NCBI GenBank assembly: GCA_031213475.1
Contig: JARUPZ010000003.1
Location: 6,316,740 to 6,380,739, forward strand
DNA from: Nereocystis luetkeana
Lineage: Eukaryota > Sar > Phaeophyceae > Laminariales > Laminariaceae
Length of the DNA stretch: 64,000 nt
Direction of reading: 5' to 3'
Shown here: positions 1 through 10,500 of the stretch, piece by piece
How positions within the stretch are numbered: the first letter of the stretch is position 1
Layout of the letters: each line of letters starts with the position of its first letter
Made by a program: the position numbers and the translations under genes
Notes under the pieces: generated by a model
Seen by the model: only the letters and a program-made list of their open reading frames with translations
Told to the model about the DNA's origin: nothing
Databases searched by the model: none

Positions 1-320
1 CTGGCCATAATCCGAAACCGAAGCTGCGAAGGTTCTCCTTGGCTCTTCCCTCTTCCCCGCTTCGTTCCGTCACTTCCGCCCTTCCTCCCTTTCTCTCTGC
101 CTACCTCTCTGCATTGCTCTCTTCTTGCTCCCTTCCTCCCTCTCTCCAGCACCCACTACTGTCTCCCCTCCCCCATTTCCTCCCTCCCTCTCCCCTCCTT
201 CTTTTCTGTCTTGCCCTCCTAGGTACCTCGTACCTGGGAGGTAGTCTGTTCGACGACTTTTGAATTTTTACCTTTTGGTGGAATTGGGATCCTTGTGTGC
301 AATTAATTGAGAACATGAGT
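1..320. repeat. Repeat A, copy 1 (pyrimidine-rich)
   Basis: A long stretch of almost pure C/T on the + strand (about 45-215) is followed by a GTACCTGGGAGGTA segment. The same arrangement recurs in direct orientation at 4740-5060. Open frames through it are low-complexity Leu/Pro/Ser and are not credible proteins. The homopyrimidine tract could adopt triplex DNA; that is inference. Confidence 0.6.
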
Positions 321-640
321 AAAAGTGAAAAAAGGCAAAAATTAACGTGGTAATTTAACGTCGTCTTTTCTACAAGGGATTATTAGTATGTGCCTGATAA
401 TTACGTTACACGAGAGGCTCATCATGCCGCTTTTTCAAGTTCATTTTCACTACCAGTTACCTGTTAAGATATATTTTCGAATGAAGCGTATAGATTGCGA
501 GCCCCTAGCAGGACTTTCTTCGCTTACCCAACGTTTGCGACGAGCTAGGCCCCGCCGCAGGAGCACAGGGCAAAATAATACCCGTAGGAATGTAAAAAGG
601 AAGATCAACTGTGATCGATCCCGTTTGACTATGACGAACG
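321..640. other. No gene recognised
   Basis: A short AT-rich spacer left of the unit 0 microsatellite module. Its right part, from about 600, resembles 8590-8640 upstream of the unit 1 microsatellite. Nothing coding or RNA-like was seen. Confidence 0.4.
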
Positions 641-846
641 TCTCACCTGTAATTACCGCTCCCGTACATAGCTTGCTTCTTTACTGTTTAGCGCGGCGGC
701 CGCGTACATATTTAATTACCTGACTGACGGCTAGACTGCGAAGTACTCCTACTACTACTATACTGCTGTAACAATGTTACAGAATAAACCGTTCTAAACA
801 AAACTACTTATGCACCAGGTACTCTCAATACATATATTACCACTGT

Positions 847-884
<38 letters not shown>

Positions 885-934
885 TTACTACTCGTACTAC
901 TCGTACTACTTCTACTCCTACTACCACTACTACA

Positions 935-1014
<80 letters not shown>

Positions 1015-1640
1015 CTTAACAAAATCTTCTACTATTTAACAACGATTTTTTTTGTCGCCAGCAACAGCAAGCAGCACCGACAGCAGAGTAACAACAGTTT
1101 CTCAGCCTCAGTCTACTACGCACATGGCGCCGTCAACGATGTTGAAGCTGCACCCTGCAAGCAGTCCGCCGCATATATATGTCCGCATGACATTGCCGCC
1201 CTTCGCGGAGTCCTCACGTTGGCCCGCCCCCGCCAAAATGGCAGTGCACATGATTCTGGATAGCTTTGGGTGTGGTGTAAGGCTACCCATGTGTGCATCA
1301 TGTCGCCCTCCTTCTGCTACGTGGCGGACACAATTACGGTATCTCATCAAATAAATACGTATCAGAACTTTAATCCGAGGACCGAGGACAGATCTGCTGA
1401 TTTCTCCCGGGTGGACCCTCACACGAAAGATAGAATCCCCCGCCTGCGTGTATTTCTGTATCCGTATCCACCTTCGGTTATCAAGGATACGCTTCAAATA
1501 TATATATCGTACCTGATGTATATGATTGAATGAGAACAACAACAATGAACACATATTGTTCAGTAAATATACCTGACGTGAGGGTCGCAGTTCACCCCCT
1601 TAGGAATGCAGTCCCGTCTTGGGGACGCATTACTATGAGT
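641..1640 (+). repeat. Module B, unit 0 copy, with (CTA)n array
   Basis: A GTACATAGCTTG...GCGGCGGCCGCGTAC leader is followed by an interrupted (CTA/TAC)n array at about 846-1015. A tail of about 600 bp contains GCCGTCAACGATGTTGAAGC (1128-1147). The same leader, array and tail occur at 8640-9720 (unit 1). The array and tail recur at 25780-26460 and 44578-45470. Frames across the tail have different stops in this copy, so it is not coding here. The copy marks a partial, rearranged tandem unit at the left edge. Confidence 0.75.
846..1015. repeat. (CTA)n microsatellite, unit 0
   Basis: Interrupted trinucleotide repeat, TAC/CTA on the + strand, with scattered TCG, TTC and CCT interruptions. Poly-Leu or poly-Thr translations are by-products of the repeat. 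Confidence 0.95.
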
Positions 1641-1712
1641 TTGAATGGTCTGTACCCTGAACGAGACTGCAGTCCTAACCTTGTAGTTCGATTGCGTGCG
1701 TGGCCCAACGTA

Positions 1713-2042
1713 GTTTTCTGTTTTTATATCTCATCACTTTTTCTTTCCAGCCTAACTCGTAAGATATACCCTCAACGAGCCTCTGGACGAGCCGTGGTCA
1801 CAGGTAGGTGTCTACCCTCCTCCCCGCCGGTACGTGCCTTTCTTTTTGGTCGCGCATAGTATTCAGCATTCCCACGGCTCGTCGATTTTGCATCGAAAGT
1901 AGCCAACTCAAGCTCTCGCGCTTTCCGCTAATCAATTATTTATGCAAGAAAAAGTCCCTACGAGCATGCACTCGGTGAGACTTGAACCCACGTAGTTGAT
2001 CTTGATAGTCACGCGGGCCAACCATCAAGCCACCGGGGACGC
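1713..2042 (-). mobile_element. tRNA-derived SINE-like element, copy 1
   Basis: On the - strand the head reads GTCCCCGGTGGCTTGATGG, with an A-box-like stretch, followed by a B-box-like GGTTCAAGTCTC. The body of about 250 bp shares its order of blocks with 57508-57838 and 60271-60575: CTTGTCC/CTCGTCC, CGACGAG and GCTGAA. The 3' end (low coordinate) is A-rich on the element strand. The matching place in unit 1 (about 9780-9800) reads straight through, so this is an insertion. It has no ORF. RNA polymerase III transcription is family knowledge, not shown here. Confidence 0.7.
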
Positions 2043-2124
2043 CGATGTGCGGTGAAAATTTCCTGACTCGACTTCATCCCACTTAGGTGCGGCTGCCCCA
2101 CTCATGCAATGCCTGATGTAAATA

Positions 2125-4075
2125 TAAACTTAATACAAGGTTCCCCTTCGGGATGTATGTACGGAACGTGAAGTCCCGGGGGCGTCGCAGGGCGAAAAGG
2201 TAGTCACAGGTAACACACAATATAATCTACTAACTACTTCAGAATGATATTGCTGCGGGTCGAAAACAGCGCCAGTAACACAAAAATGCCAAATAAATAA
2301 CGAAACACATCACCATTATAAATAGTTGGAAGCAGACACGACACTGTACGTATTTGTTGATATGCAGACATACCTATTAATGTTGGGACACGCACCTAGG
2401 GTTGGGGCACCATGAAAAAGTTATCTGCATTTATTTGTCATCCGAAAAACATACCGATTGTTAAGTAAGTGAGTACTCACGGCAACAACAGCACAACGGA
2501 CTCGTGGCGAAAGCAGTAGAGCTCTACAGCAGTAACATATCTATTGAATAAAAACGGCGGCTACACCAGGTCTACACGCGATTGACGGCACCATGAAGAA
2601 AAAATCTGCACTACTTGTCTCGAACCGTTTATCTCAACGTAGAGATCATTATTATTAATAGTAGTGCAAAAAACACGGGAGACCCTAGTTAACAGGACCA
2701 ATGGGTTACATAAAAACCTATATATTAAATCATTTTTACTGGCAATATTTGGTCCTATTAACTATGGTCCCCCGTAATACAGTGAATACTACCGCTGATA
2801 CCATTCATACTGCAACAACTACATTATTAGTACTACCCTCCTTCCTTCTACCATTAATACTACTCTTATTAGCACAATCAAATACTACTCTTTAATACTT
2901 CACTACTCTAACTACTACTCGTACTCCTATCTATGTCAGATGCACACGGAGACGGAGGTGATACACGGACACGGGCAGCAGAATGCAGCTGGCTCTGTGG
3001 CTCTTGTCCGGCTCAACTCCCTGCTGCTAGCTGCTGAGAACGTGCGACTAGACAACTCATCATTATTAGTAAGTGTGATACCTAAATAATTCGTGCTCAT
3101 ACATTAAATCCCTGCTACCGATATACTCCAGGTAGACGGACCGAGGAAGCAAGTTTTGTCCTCACGTACTTGCTCGGTGTGAGGTGTTTGGTGTAAGTCA
3201 AAGGGCTAGGTGAACATACGTGACGCTCAACATATGTTTAGTGCTGCTGAATGCTTCGATAAAAACCAATACCAGTACCTGGTACCTGGTGGTGGACAAG
3301 GGAGCAACTTCAAGATTTATTTCTCCATTATTTCTATTTTCAACAAAAAAATATAAAGTTCAGCGGAGAAAAACATTTTTTTTGTTGAAAGTGCTCGCCG
3401 TATCATACGGACATTTTTTTAATAAATAGTACGAATACAATATCCATGCCCGGTGCCGGCGGTACAGCGAGACGGGAGGTGGTTTGGGCCTGGCTCTGTG
3501 GCTCTAGCCCGTTGCGATTACTTGCCGCCGAAAGCGTGCGAATGGGCAACTCTAGTAGTAGATAGGTATAACACCAATAATGCCTGCTATCAAAATTTCC
3601 CCCAGGTAGACGGACCCCGTTGTGGTCATGAAGGTGCTTGGTGTGCAGTTGGGTGTGCACCACCCGTCAAAGATCTTGATGAAACAAATACGACCGCCGA
3701 CAGACAGGTGTGCAGTGCTGTGGTTGCTGCTGCTGTATGTCTTTTGCTGCTACTTCGTCTGCTGAGGTTGGAAATCCATGTACGGCAGACGGAGTGAGAG
3801 GAATGGGCTATTTACGAAACCACAACAAAAATGTGGGGTTCTTCATGCCACCTACCCGGCTCGGCGAGGCAAAAAGCAATCCCTCGTTTTGCGGAGCCAA
3901 CTCAGCAAAAAAAATGCACCGAGCACGGACACGGTGATCGGCCGGGATCCAGACATACATGCGTCGAAATGTACCCCCGACCCCCTTGCTTGCCCCGCAG
4001 CCGAAAGCGCGAGAAAGTACCCTCGGCCGCCGGAGAGCAGCATGTATGTCTAAAAAATCAATATGCACACTATAC
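2125..4075. other. 1.95 kb insertion specific to unit 0, no clear gene
   Basis: Sequence on both sides (to about 2120, and from about 4076) lines up with a continuous stretch of unit 1 near 9865-9890, and units 2 and 3 are likewise continuous there. The roughly 1.95 kb between is therefore extra. It holds two related blocks at about 2940-3140 and 3450-3625, each with GGCTCTGTGGCTCT and CAGGTAGACGGACC. The frames inside are short and unlike known families. No terminal inverted repeats could be seen by eye. Confidence 0.5.
2940..3625 (+). repeat. Two direct copies of a ~180 bp block
   Basis: The blocks at about 2940-3145 and 3450-3625 share GGCTCTGTGGCTCT, a GTGCGA...GGCAACTC stretch, and the end CAGGTAGACGGACC. 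They are separated by about 300 bp of unrelated sequence. They look like a local duplication. Confidence 0.55.
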
Positions 4076-4345
4076 AGATACATATGACAGGCACGACATA
4101 AGCGTTGTATGGAAAAGAAAAAACAAGAATCCGGGAAAACACACACACACAAGACAAGAGAATACGCAGATTTTCACAGATTTCACCACGAGGTGGTGTT
4201 GAACAGAGACCAAAGGATAGGTCTGCGCTGTTCAAACTCATCATACAACAAACCAGACCCACACAAATTAATGGTTACGATTACACACACTTACTTAGTC
4301 TTGTGGAATAAAGACGCCCCCCTTTTCGTTCGCCGTGCAAAAACA
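4076..4345 (+). repeat. Module C, unit 0 fragment
   Basis: It contains GATTTTCACAGATTTCA, the 'gttgaacagagac' block and 'acaacaaaccagacc', followed by 'cttgtggaataaa'. These also occur in order at 9955-10110, 26690-26840 and 45700-45850. Similarity stops at about 4345, so unit 0 breaks off here. No coding potential was recognised. Confidence 0.6.
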
Positions 4346-4739
4346 AAATAGTATACAAAACGAACAGAACACATTCATTCCCGCATCTATCTATCTGATA
4401 ATCCACTACTGTTACTACTAGTGGAACGCCTTGTTGTGGTCTCTGGAACTGATTCAGAAAATGAATGTGTATCTCTCCACAAAACTTGTCTGTCTGTTCG
4501 ATCAGGGTCTCTCAAAGGTCACCGACGAACAAATTGATATCGAATCGGCGACGCCCATGACGCACGCATCTCTTCGAAGCCCTCGCGGAGGCGATCATCA
4601 TCGTCCAAACCACACCTCTTCGCGTGTTTTGTGTGTGGAGTTATCGGAGTTGACTCCCGGCATCCTGAACGGGGTGACGAGACGTGAGCTCGCCCAAGGC
4701 CAGCGGAAAAATTGTTTGTCGACTCAATTTTCAAGCGGA

Positions 4740-5060
4740 ATTACATGAAATCCTGGAACTAACTGCTGTGCTACGAACCATCAGCGGCACAGCACTCGCG
4801 AAGGCTTTCCTTCCTTCTTCCCTTCTTCCCGCCTTGTTCCGTCTGTTTCACGCTTCCTCCCTCACTTCCTCTCTGCATCCTTCACTCCCCCCCTCCCTCC
4901 CCCGCTGGCTGTCTCGCCTCCCTCCCTCTCTTCTCCTTTCTTGCTGTCTTGCCCTCCCTCGTACCTGGGAGGTACTCTGTGCCCGCCGAGGTTTTACTTC
5001 TATATTAAAGTAAACCTTTTTAGAGCCACAGCCCCGTTTTGGGGGCAAACTACTTGAAAT
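4740..5060. repeat. Repeat A, copy 2
   Basis: A direct copy of the segment at 1-320: AAGGCTTTCCTTCCTTCTTC, then a C/T-rich run and CTCGTACCTGGGAGGTA. It is followed by a short piece resembling module B tail ('acagccccgttttgggggcaa', compare 26450-26480). The two A copies lie about 4.75 kb apart. No reverse transcriptase or integrase frame lies between them, so an LTR element is not supported. Confidence 0.55.
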
Positions 5061-5577
5061 TCGTGTGGTTTGTCCAAATATATATCGGGACTGCTGGGTT
5101 ACTACTGATAGCTAGGGATACTAATTTTCACTCACCTCGATTTTAATTATATTTAATCGTTTGATGCGTACGGACCGCTACGTGCCCGTCTTGTTGAGTT
5201 CATAATGAGGCGCGCGAGCGAAGAGGTATTTTTTTTACTTGGTTTTTAACCGTGGAAAAAAAAGCCTCTTCACAGCGGCTCGAATACCAGGGTAGGGTGC
5301 CTTTTTATAGTTTTTCTGTATGATGTGTGTGTGTGAGGTGGTGTGTGTGATTCCACTTTTTTGGTCCACCTTTCACCACCGCGCTCGACGCACACGCCAC
5401 CAAATAAATCCAGTTCCCGCTGCCTCTGTGCATGCACACACACACACAAGACACTTTCTCGTCCTGGTGGGGTGGAAAACCGTTCACAGTTCGTCGAGCT
5501 AGGTGCGGCAACGTGTGTAGGCGCATGTCTGCTTGGTCGTGTTCAAAATACAAAATCATAACGTTTCTTTCATGCCT

Positions 5578-5648
5578 GCCAACAACAGGCAGACTGTGCC
5601 TGTCCACAGCAGGCAGCCTAGGCCTGTCCACAGCAGGCAGACGGCTAT
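5578..5648. repeat. 24-bp minisatellite, ~3 copies
   Basis: Tandem units of the form CTGTCCACAGCAGGCAG plus about 7 bp. The inverted copy of the same element at 31221-31445 holds about nine units. The unit length is a multiple of three, so frames stay open across it. That alone is not evidence for a protein. Confidence 0.85.
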
Positions 5649-5839
5649 GTTTTTTTAGCTCTTTCTTCTACCTACGTACCAGGTAATAACTAACGAAACC
5701 CAACAATGCGACTAGTCATCGGCAGATTTCCGCCTGTCTGTCCACATCAACGTTCAGGCCATGTGCTGCAGGTGATATTGTCAGGCCTACCCTCCTACTG
5801 ACGAGGGGACGGAGAAACAGGAGAAGATCTGCTGTATAT

Positions 5840-6900
5840 GTTGTACAGCAGTCAGTAGTAGTGGTGGCACCTGCTCAATAACCTCTTGTCGGATACATGT
5901 ACGTCTGTCATGTCAAGTTATATTTTTCGCCTTCAAATAATTATGAGTGTGGAATCAGGAACTACACACACTACATCGAGTACGGTGTACAAAGGGCTCA
6001 AAGCTTGTAAACCGACACAAGCCGAGCGTACTGCGACGCTGACCTTGGCCTCGTGGATCCTACTGCTACTGCTGCTGCTGCTGTTTTACTGCTGGAGAAG
6101 CTCTGATGTAGATGTTGCACCGCAGGAGTAGTTGTGGCACCTACCTGCTACGAGAAGCTCTTGTTGGGCCTGCCATGTTCGTGGTGTCGTCTCGAAAATA
6201 TTATGCCGACTCTCGAGGTGGGAACCAGGAAACATATAAAACAAACGAGTGCAGGGTACGTACTACGTATTTGTATATGTACACGTACAACGGGTGCAAG
6301 GGTTAAACCGACAAGCCGAGCGTACGGCGACGCTGACCCTGGCCTCGTGTGTCCCACTGCTACTTTCGCTGCAGCAATAGCAGCTGCTGCTGTTATGGTG
6401 CGGGAGGCGCACTGTCACTGTAGATGTCGTACATCGGTCCAAGTAAAGTTGTGGTGGCACCTGTTACGAAAAGGAAGCTCTTTCTGTCGGACAAAATATA
6501 TATGCGAGATTAGATGCAGATTTTTCGTCCATTAATTAATTATTGTTGTCCTGAATTTCAACCAGAAAACACTGCTGGACAAAACATGTCAAGTGTGGTG
6601 TGTTCTATTCTTGACTATTTTCTACCCGTCGACATCCAGCACCACAGCAGTGTCTGTGCCGATTCCTCAACCCTTGGGAGATACAAGTTCTGTGGTCACA
6701 GCAGTGCAGATTTCGTCTTCACATTATTATAGAATATGCCGGATTTCGAGGTGGAAACCAGGATACACACGACCAAGTCCAGTGCTTTTTCGGATATATA
6801 TGAAGAGCAGGAGAGGCCAAAAACATTTATTAATACGAAAATTATTAAGATGCACCCACGACGGCGTACAGCAGTAGTACAGAGCAGGAGTACGTACGTG
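5840..6900. repeat. ~300 bp tandem repeats within element X
   Basis: Three divergent tandem repeats. Landmarks repeat in order: 'gtggtggcacct', ATGCCGACTCTCGAGGTGGG (6203-6222) or ATGCCGGATTTCGAGG (6736), AGCCGAGCGTACNGCGACGC (6022, 6315), then a CTG-rich patch. One frame reads MPxxEVxTRxH in two of the repeats and also in the inverted copy. No protein family was recognised. Confidence 0.6.
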
Positions 6901-6960
6901 GTAGATGTTCCTTCGTGTCCGTTCGTTTGCGCGAGAAACTCAGGCTTCTTGAATTGGTGC

Positions 6961-7254
6961 GTAAGCACAAGCGGAGGTGAATGCTCATGCTGCTGTAGCC
7001 GGTTTGCTAGCGGACGTGGGCGCACGCTGGGTGAATACGATACCCAATCCGCAAGCTGCGGTATACAAGGTGGGATACAGACTAGGTTTGACTTCAGGGT
7101 GTCCGATGAGAGCAAGTCGTCAGAGGCCGAGGTTAACGCGGCTACTGCTGCGCGAGAGGCCCATGCTTCTTTGATTCTTGCTCTAGCCCAAGCGCAGGTA
7201 AATGCTCATGCTGCTGTATCGGCTGTGCCAGCGGGGGTCGGCGCCCCATCCTGA
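6961..7254 (+). pseudogene. Coding-like remnant with two related segments
   Basis: Two similar stretches, at about 6970-7030 and 7190-7245, translate to AQAEVNAHAAVAG and AQAQVNAHAAVSA but lie in different frames. Between them one frame reads an Ala/Glu-rich segment (SSEAEVNAATAAREAHAS). The base composition is less AT-rich than its surroundings. This looks like a broken, internally repeated coding sequence with a frameshift. No family was recognised, and no second copy occurs in the window. It may equally be chance. Confidence 0.25.
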
Positions 7255-7261
7255 TACCTCG

Positions 7262-7897
7262 TATCTATCTGTAGATACACTGACTTCTAAAGTGCCATTC
7301 TGAGCAGAAGCGACGGGAATTCGACGTTTAAGAAGTGGTTTTCTTTATCAACAAAACACAAGAGGATTTATTTCACTCAACAGTGGGCAGAAATGCACCC
7401 CGAGAAATACAAAGAAGGGGCAGGGGAGATGTGGTCAACAGGATGAAGACAATTCGACGTCGAAAATTCGAAGTTGAAGAATAGAGTGTTTGCGATAGAG
7501 GTTAAAAAAAAAAAACTTTACTTGCGCTAAAAAAAGTGAATTTCCTCCCCTTCCTGATTTCGGTGTGTTTGCGAGTGAGGTAAATCAAATCCTGCAGGCG
7601 ACGCCTCCGAAAATAAGAAGGGAAGGGGGGAGGTGAGGCAAACGCGCCAAAAAAAAAGAACGAAAAACTAAAAAACAGCTTGGGATTAGCAACAGCGGCC
7701 CAGCAACGTTTCGGCGGCAGAGTTGACAGCGGTGCCACCACTGCCAGCCCACGACTGCAAGCAGCAGCACAGCAAGCGGCAGCTAGCAAGCGCTAGCCGC
7801 AGCTAGAGGCAGCTTGAGCAACAAAAATAAACAGCGTCATCACCAGCACCAGCAAGCACCAGCACCAGCACCAGCCAGCTTCCCTTTTTCGATTGCC

Positions 7898-7936
<39 letters not shown>

Positions 7937-8590
7937 GCTCAGCCTACGCACGCCACAGCGCCGGCGGGCTCCGCTCCGCCGCCACTGTCGCGGCCACTGC
8001 TGCCGCCGCCGCTGCTGCTGCTGCTGCTGCAGTGTGGTGGAATCGAAATGATACACGAGCTGTCGCGCTCTGTGCGAGCACGAGTAAGAGTACGAGTGTG
8101 ATGCGAGTCCTTTTTTGGAACGAAGCATCCTCCACGTCGTCACCAAGTAGGCGAAAGCGAGTACCCTACGTAGAAGCGGCGGCGGCCCGCTGGCACAATC
8201 CAACGCCGCTCGTGCGCGCGGTACTCAAGCTACACCTCTCGAGCCTCTGTGCTCCCAGCGGTTGTCGTGATGCGTACAGCAAGCAACATGGTGGCATGGA
8301 AGATGCTCGGTGTTTTGATCCTTCGAGATTTGAGATGATGCGTTTTGCGTCGGGATGATGCTCGGTGCGTGTAGGCCAATGAGACAGAGAGCCAAAAGTT
8401 ACCGTAGCTTTTGATGAAATCCTGACTTCGCTGAAGTACTTTTTCGCGTTTTTTTCAGAAATTTACCTCAAAAAAATACCTCGGGAGAATTTTTGGAGAA
8501 GCAAACGTAAAAAAAAATAAAATCGCAAACACTCAAATATAAATAGAAACAAAAAACAGCCAAAAATACAAGAGATAAGAGGGAAATAAG
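7262..8590. other. Single-copy spacer with CTG/CAG repeats, no gene assigned
   Basis: This is the only long stretch with no relative elsewhere in the window. The left part is A-rich. About 7760-7880 is CAG/AGC-rich, and 7893-7936 and 8011-8034 are CTG/GCT runs. Open frames through it are poly-Cys, poly-Ala, poly-Leu or poly-Gln and come from the repeats. 8400-8590 is AT-rich. An undetected GC-rich exon around 8040-8330 cannot be excluded. Confidence 0.4.
7893..8034. repeat. (CTG)n runs
   Basis: Two CTG/GCT runs (7893-7936 and about 8011-8034) separated by a GC-rich stretch. CAG-rich sequence lies upstream on the same strand at 7760-7880, so the two strands could pair as a hairpin. Confidence 0.85.
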
Positions 8591-8808
8591 AAGATTAACT
8601 TTTTCCTCCCGTTTAACGACGACGGAAGTGTCACCTATAAATTGCTCGCCCCGTACATAGCTTGTTTCTTCGTTGTTGGACGCGGCGGCCGCGTACGTAT
8701 TGTACCTGGCAGAGGGCCAGACTACGAACTACTACTGTTGCACAAACCGATCACAACATAGTACGTATGTACCAGGTGCTGATAATACATACCAGGTATA
8801 CTACTACA

Positions 8809-8840
<32 letters not shown>

Positions 8841-8902
8841 AACTACTACGACTACTGCTCCTACTATTACTACTACTACTACTACTACTACTACTGCTAC
8901 TC

Positions 8903-8940
<38 letters not shown>

Positions 8941-8941
8941 G

Positions 8942-8989
<48 letters not shown>

Positions 8990-9016
8990 TTGCTACTACT
9001 ATTACTACTACTACTG

Positions 9017-9053
<37 letters not shown>

Positions 9054-9055
9054 GT

Positions 9056-9089
<34 letters not shown>

Positions 9090-9720
9090 GACTACTATTT
9101 CTACAACAACAACTTTACTATTGTTTTTGCTTTTTTCGGTCGCTCGCGGTCGCAGCAAGAACAAGCAGCAGCGACAGCAGATCACCAACAGTTCCAAAGT
9201 AGCAGTCTACAACCCACACGGCGGCGTCAACGATGTTGAAGCTCACCCTTCCGCCGCATATGGCAGGACTACTTGGCCGGCCTTGGCGGAGTCCCCACGT
9301 TGGCACACCCCCGCCTAATCGGCCGTGCGCTTGGTTAAGATAGCTTCCCGTGTGATGTAAGGCAACCCATGTATCACGTCGCGCTCCTGCTGCAACGTGA
9401 CGTAGACAACCACGGTTTCTCGACTGATATATATCAGAACTTCTGTGCCGAGGACGGAGGACAGATTAGCAGATTTCGGCCCGGCGGACCCCCACACGAG
9501 GGATAGCATCCCCCGCCTGCGTATATCGTCTGTATACATATAAATCTTAGGTTTTCAAGCGTACGCTTCAAATATACCACCTCGTACCTTGTATAAATTT
9601 GAACGAGAACAACAACAACAATAAACAAATATTTTTCAGTACGTACGTGCGGTGAGGGTCGCACGTCACCCTCTTAGAACTGCAGACCCGTCTAGGGGAC
9701 AACGTATTTGGAATTTATGT
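8591..9720 (+). repeat. Module B, unit 1, with (CTA)n array
   Basis: The leader matches unit 0 (CCCGTACATAGCTTG...GCGGCGGCCGCGTACG). The array runs at about 8800-9105, the longest in the window with the 44.6 kb one. The tail has CGTCAACGATGTTGAAGCT. In the frame kept open in units 2 and 3, this copy stops soon after the tail begins (at about 9318), so it is not a protein here. Confidence 0.75.
8800..9105. repeat. (CTA)n microsatellite, unit 1
   Basis: About 300 bp of CTA/TAC repeats with sparse interruptions (TGC, TCC, ATT, CGA). All six frames give homopolymer-like peptides. Confidence 0.95.
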
Positions 9721-9954
9721 TATTCGCCCTCAAAAAATGGGGCTGCAGTCATCAAATTGTGGTTCCCTTGAGTGCGTGGCCCCACGTAATATATGCCGTG
9801 AAAATACCTAGACTCGAAATCATCCCACGGAAGTGCCACTGCCGCTCTCTTGCGATGCCTTCTATAATTCTACAATAATATGTGACAGGAACGACATACA
9901 CATTCTATAAACCATAACCAGCTAGAATCAGGAAACAAATAATACACACAATAT

Positions 9955-10500
9955 TACACGGATTTTCACAGATTTCAGCGCGAGGGGTTGTTGAACAGAG
10001 ACGATAAGATAGGTACACAATGTGCCTACTCAACATACAACAAACCGGACCAACTACAAAAAAAGGTTACGAGTACACACCCTTGTGGAATAAACACGCC
10101 AACTCCTTTCTTTGGCCGGGCAATAGAGCCATCCCACAGTAGGGGAGCACAAGAAGTTCCTGAGCCCGGAACATTAGGAGCTCAATGTCTCACCCGATAC
10201 CAAGGCCTGGAAGACTTTCGTTCGTGCCATTTGAGCGGCACGTGTATGCGCTAGTCCTAAAAGGAATAGACGCGTAAAATTTTCCTCCAAACCTGTAGTT
10301 TCTTACATACTTAAGGAACTCAGTTGGTCAGAAACAGTAGCCCCAAAACGTGGTACCCCTACCATGGGGCGACTCAACAACAATATTTTATGACATTTGC
10401 GATCAAGGGCACATAACGGCAGGAGATATATCATCTCCGCATGTGCGCACTGGAAAATGTTACGACGACGACACCACCCCCATCAAAACGCCCAAAAAAA
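9955..10500 (+). repeat. Module C, unit 1, with inverted-repeat segment
   Basis: It shares 'gattttcacagatttca', 'ggttgttgaacagagac' and 'acaaaccggaccaactacaa' with the other units. About 10380-10500 (GGCAGGAGATATATCATCTC) is a reverse-orientation relative of module I at 23295-23415. Compared with units 2 and 3, about 230 bp extra lies at about 10125-10360. No gene is seen. Confidence 0.6.

Larger units (their letters stand above)
5195..6960 (+). repeat. Dispersed element X, direct copy
   Basis: About 1.75 kb that recurs in reverse orientation at 30008-31800 inside intron 1 of the unit 2 gene. Its order is: T-rich start (TTTTTTTACTTGG), a TG/CA-rich part, GACACTTTCTCGTCCTGGTG, a 24-bp minisatellite, then about three divergent copies of a ~300 bp repeat ending near CCTTCGTGTCCGTTCGTT. 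No transposase or RT motif was recognised and no terminal inverted repeats were found by eye. Its frames are short and low in complexity. Confidence 0.7.

Noticed and set aside
1-5060. Repeat A as LTRs of a retrotransposon
   Set aside because: No gag, RT, RNase H or integrase frame between them, no primer binding site recognised, and the interior contains tandem-unit modules.
5320-5460. TG/CA-rich stretch as a regulatory element
   Set aside because: Simple dinucleotide bias shared with the inverted X copy; nothing specific supports regulation.
7793-8358. Poly-Cys/Ala/Gln frames at 7.8-8.36 kb as a protein gene
   Set aside because: Generated by CAG/CTG repeats, with competing open frames on both strands and no second copy for comparison.
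8662-9318. Long poly-Thr, poly-Tyr, poly-Leu and poly-Val frames over the CTA array
   Set aside because: All follow from the trinucleotide repeat and appear in every frame of both strands. The flanking frame is not conserved in this unit.
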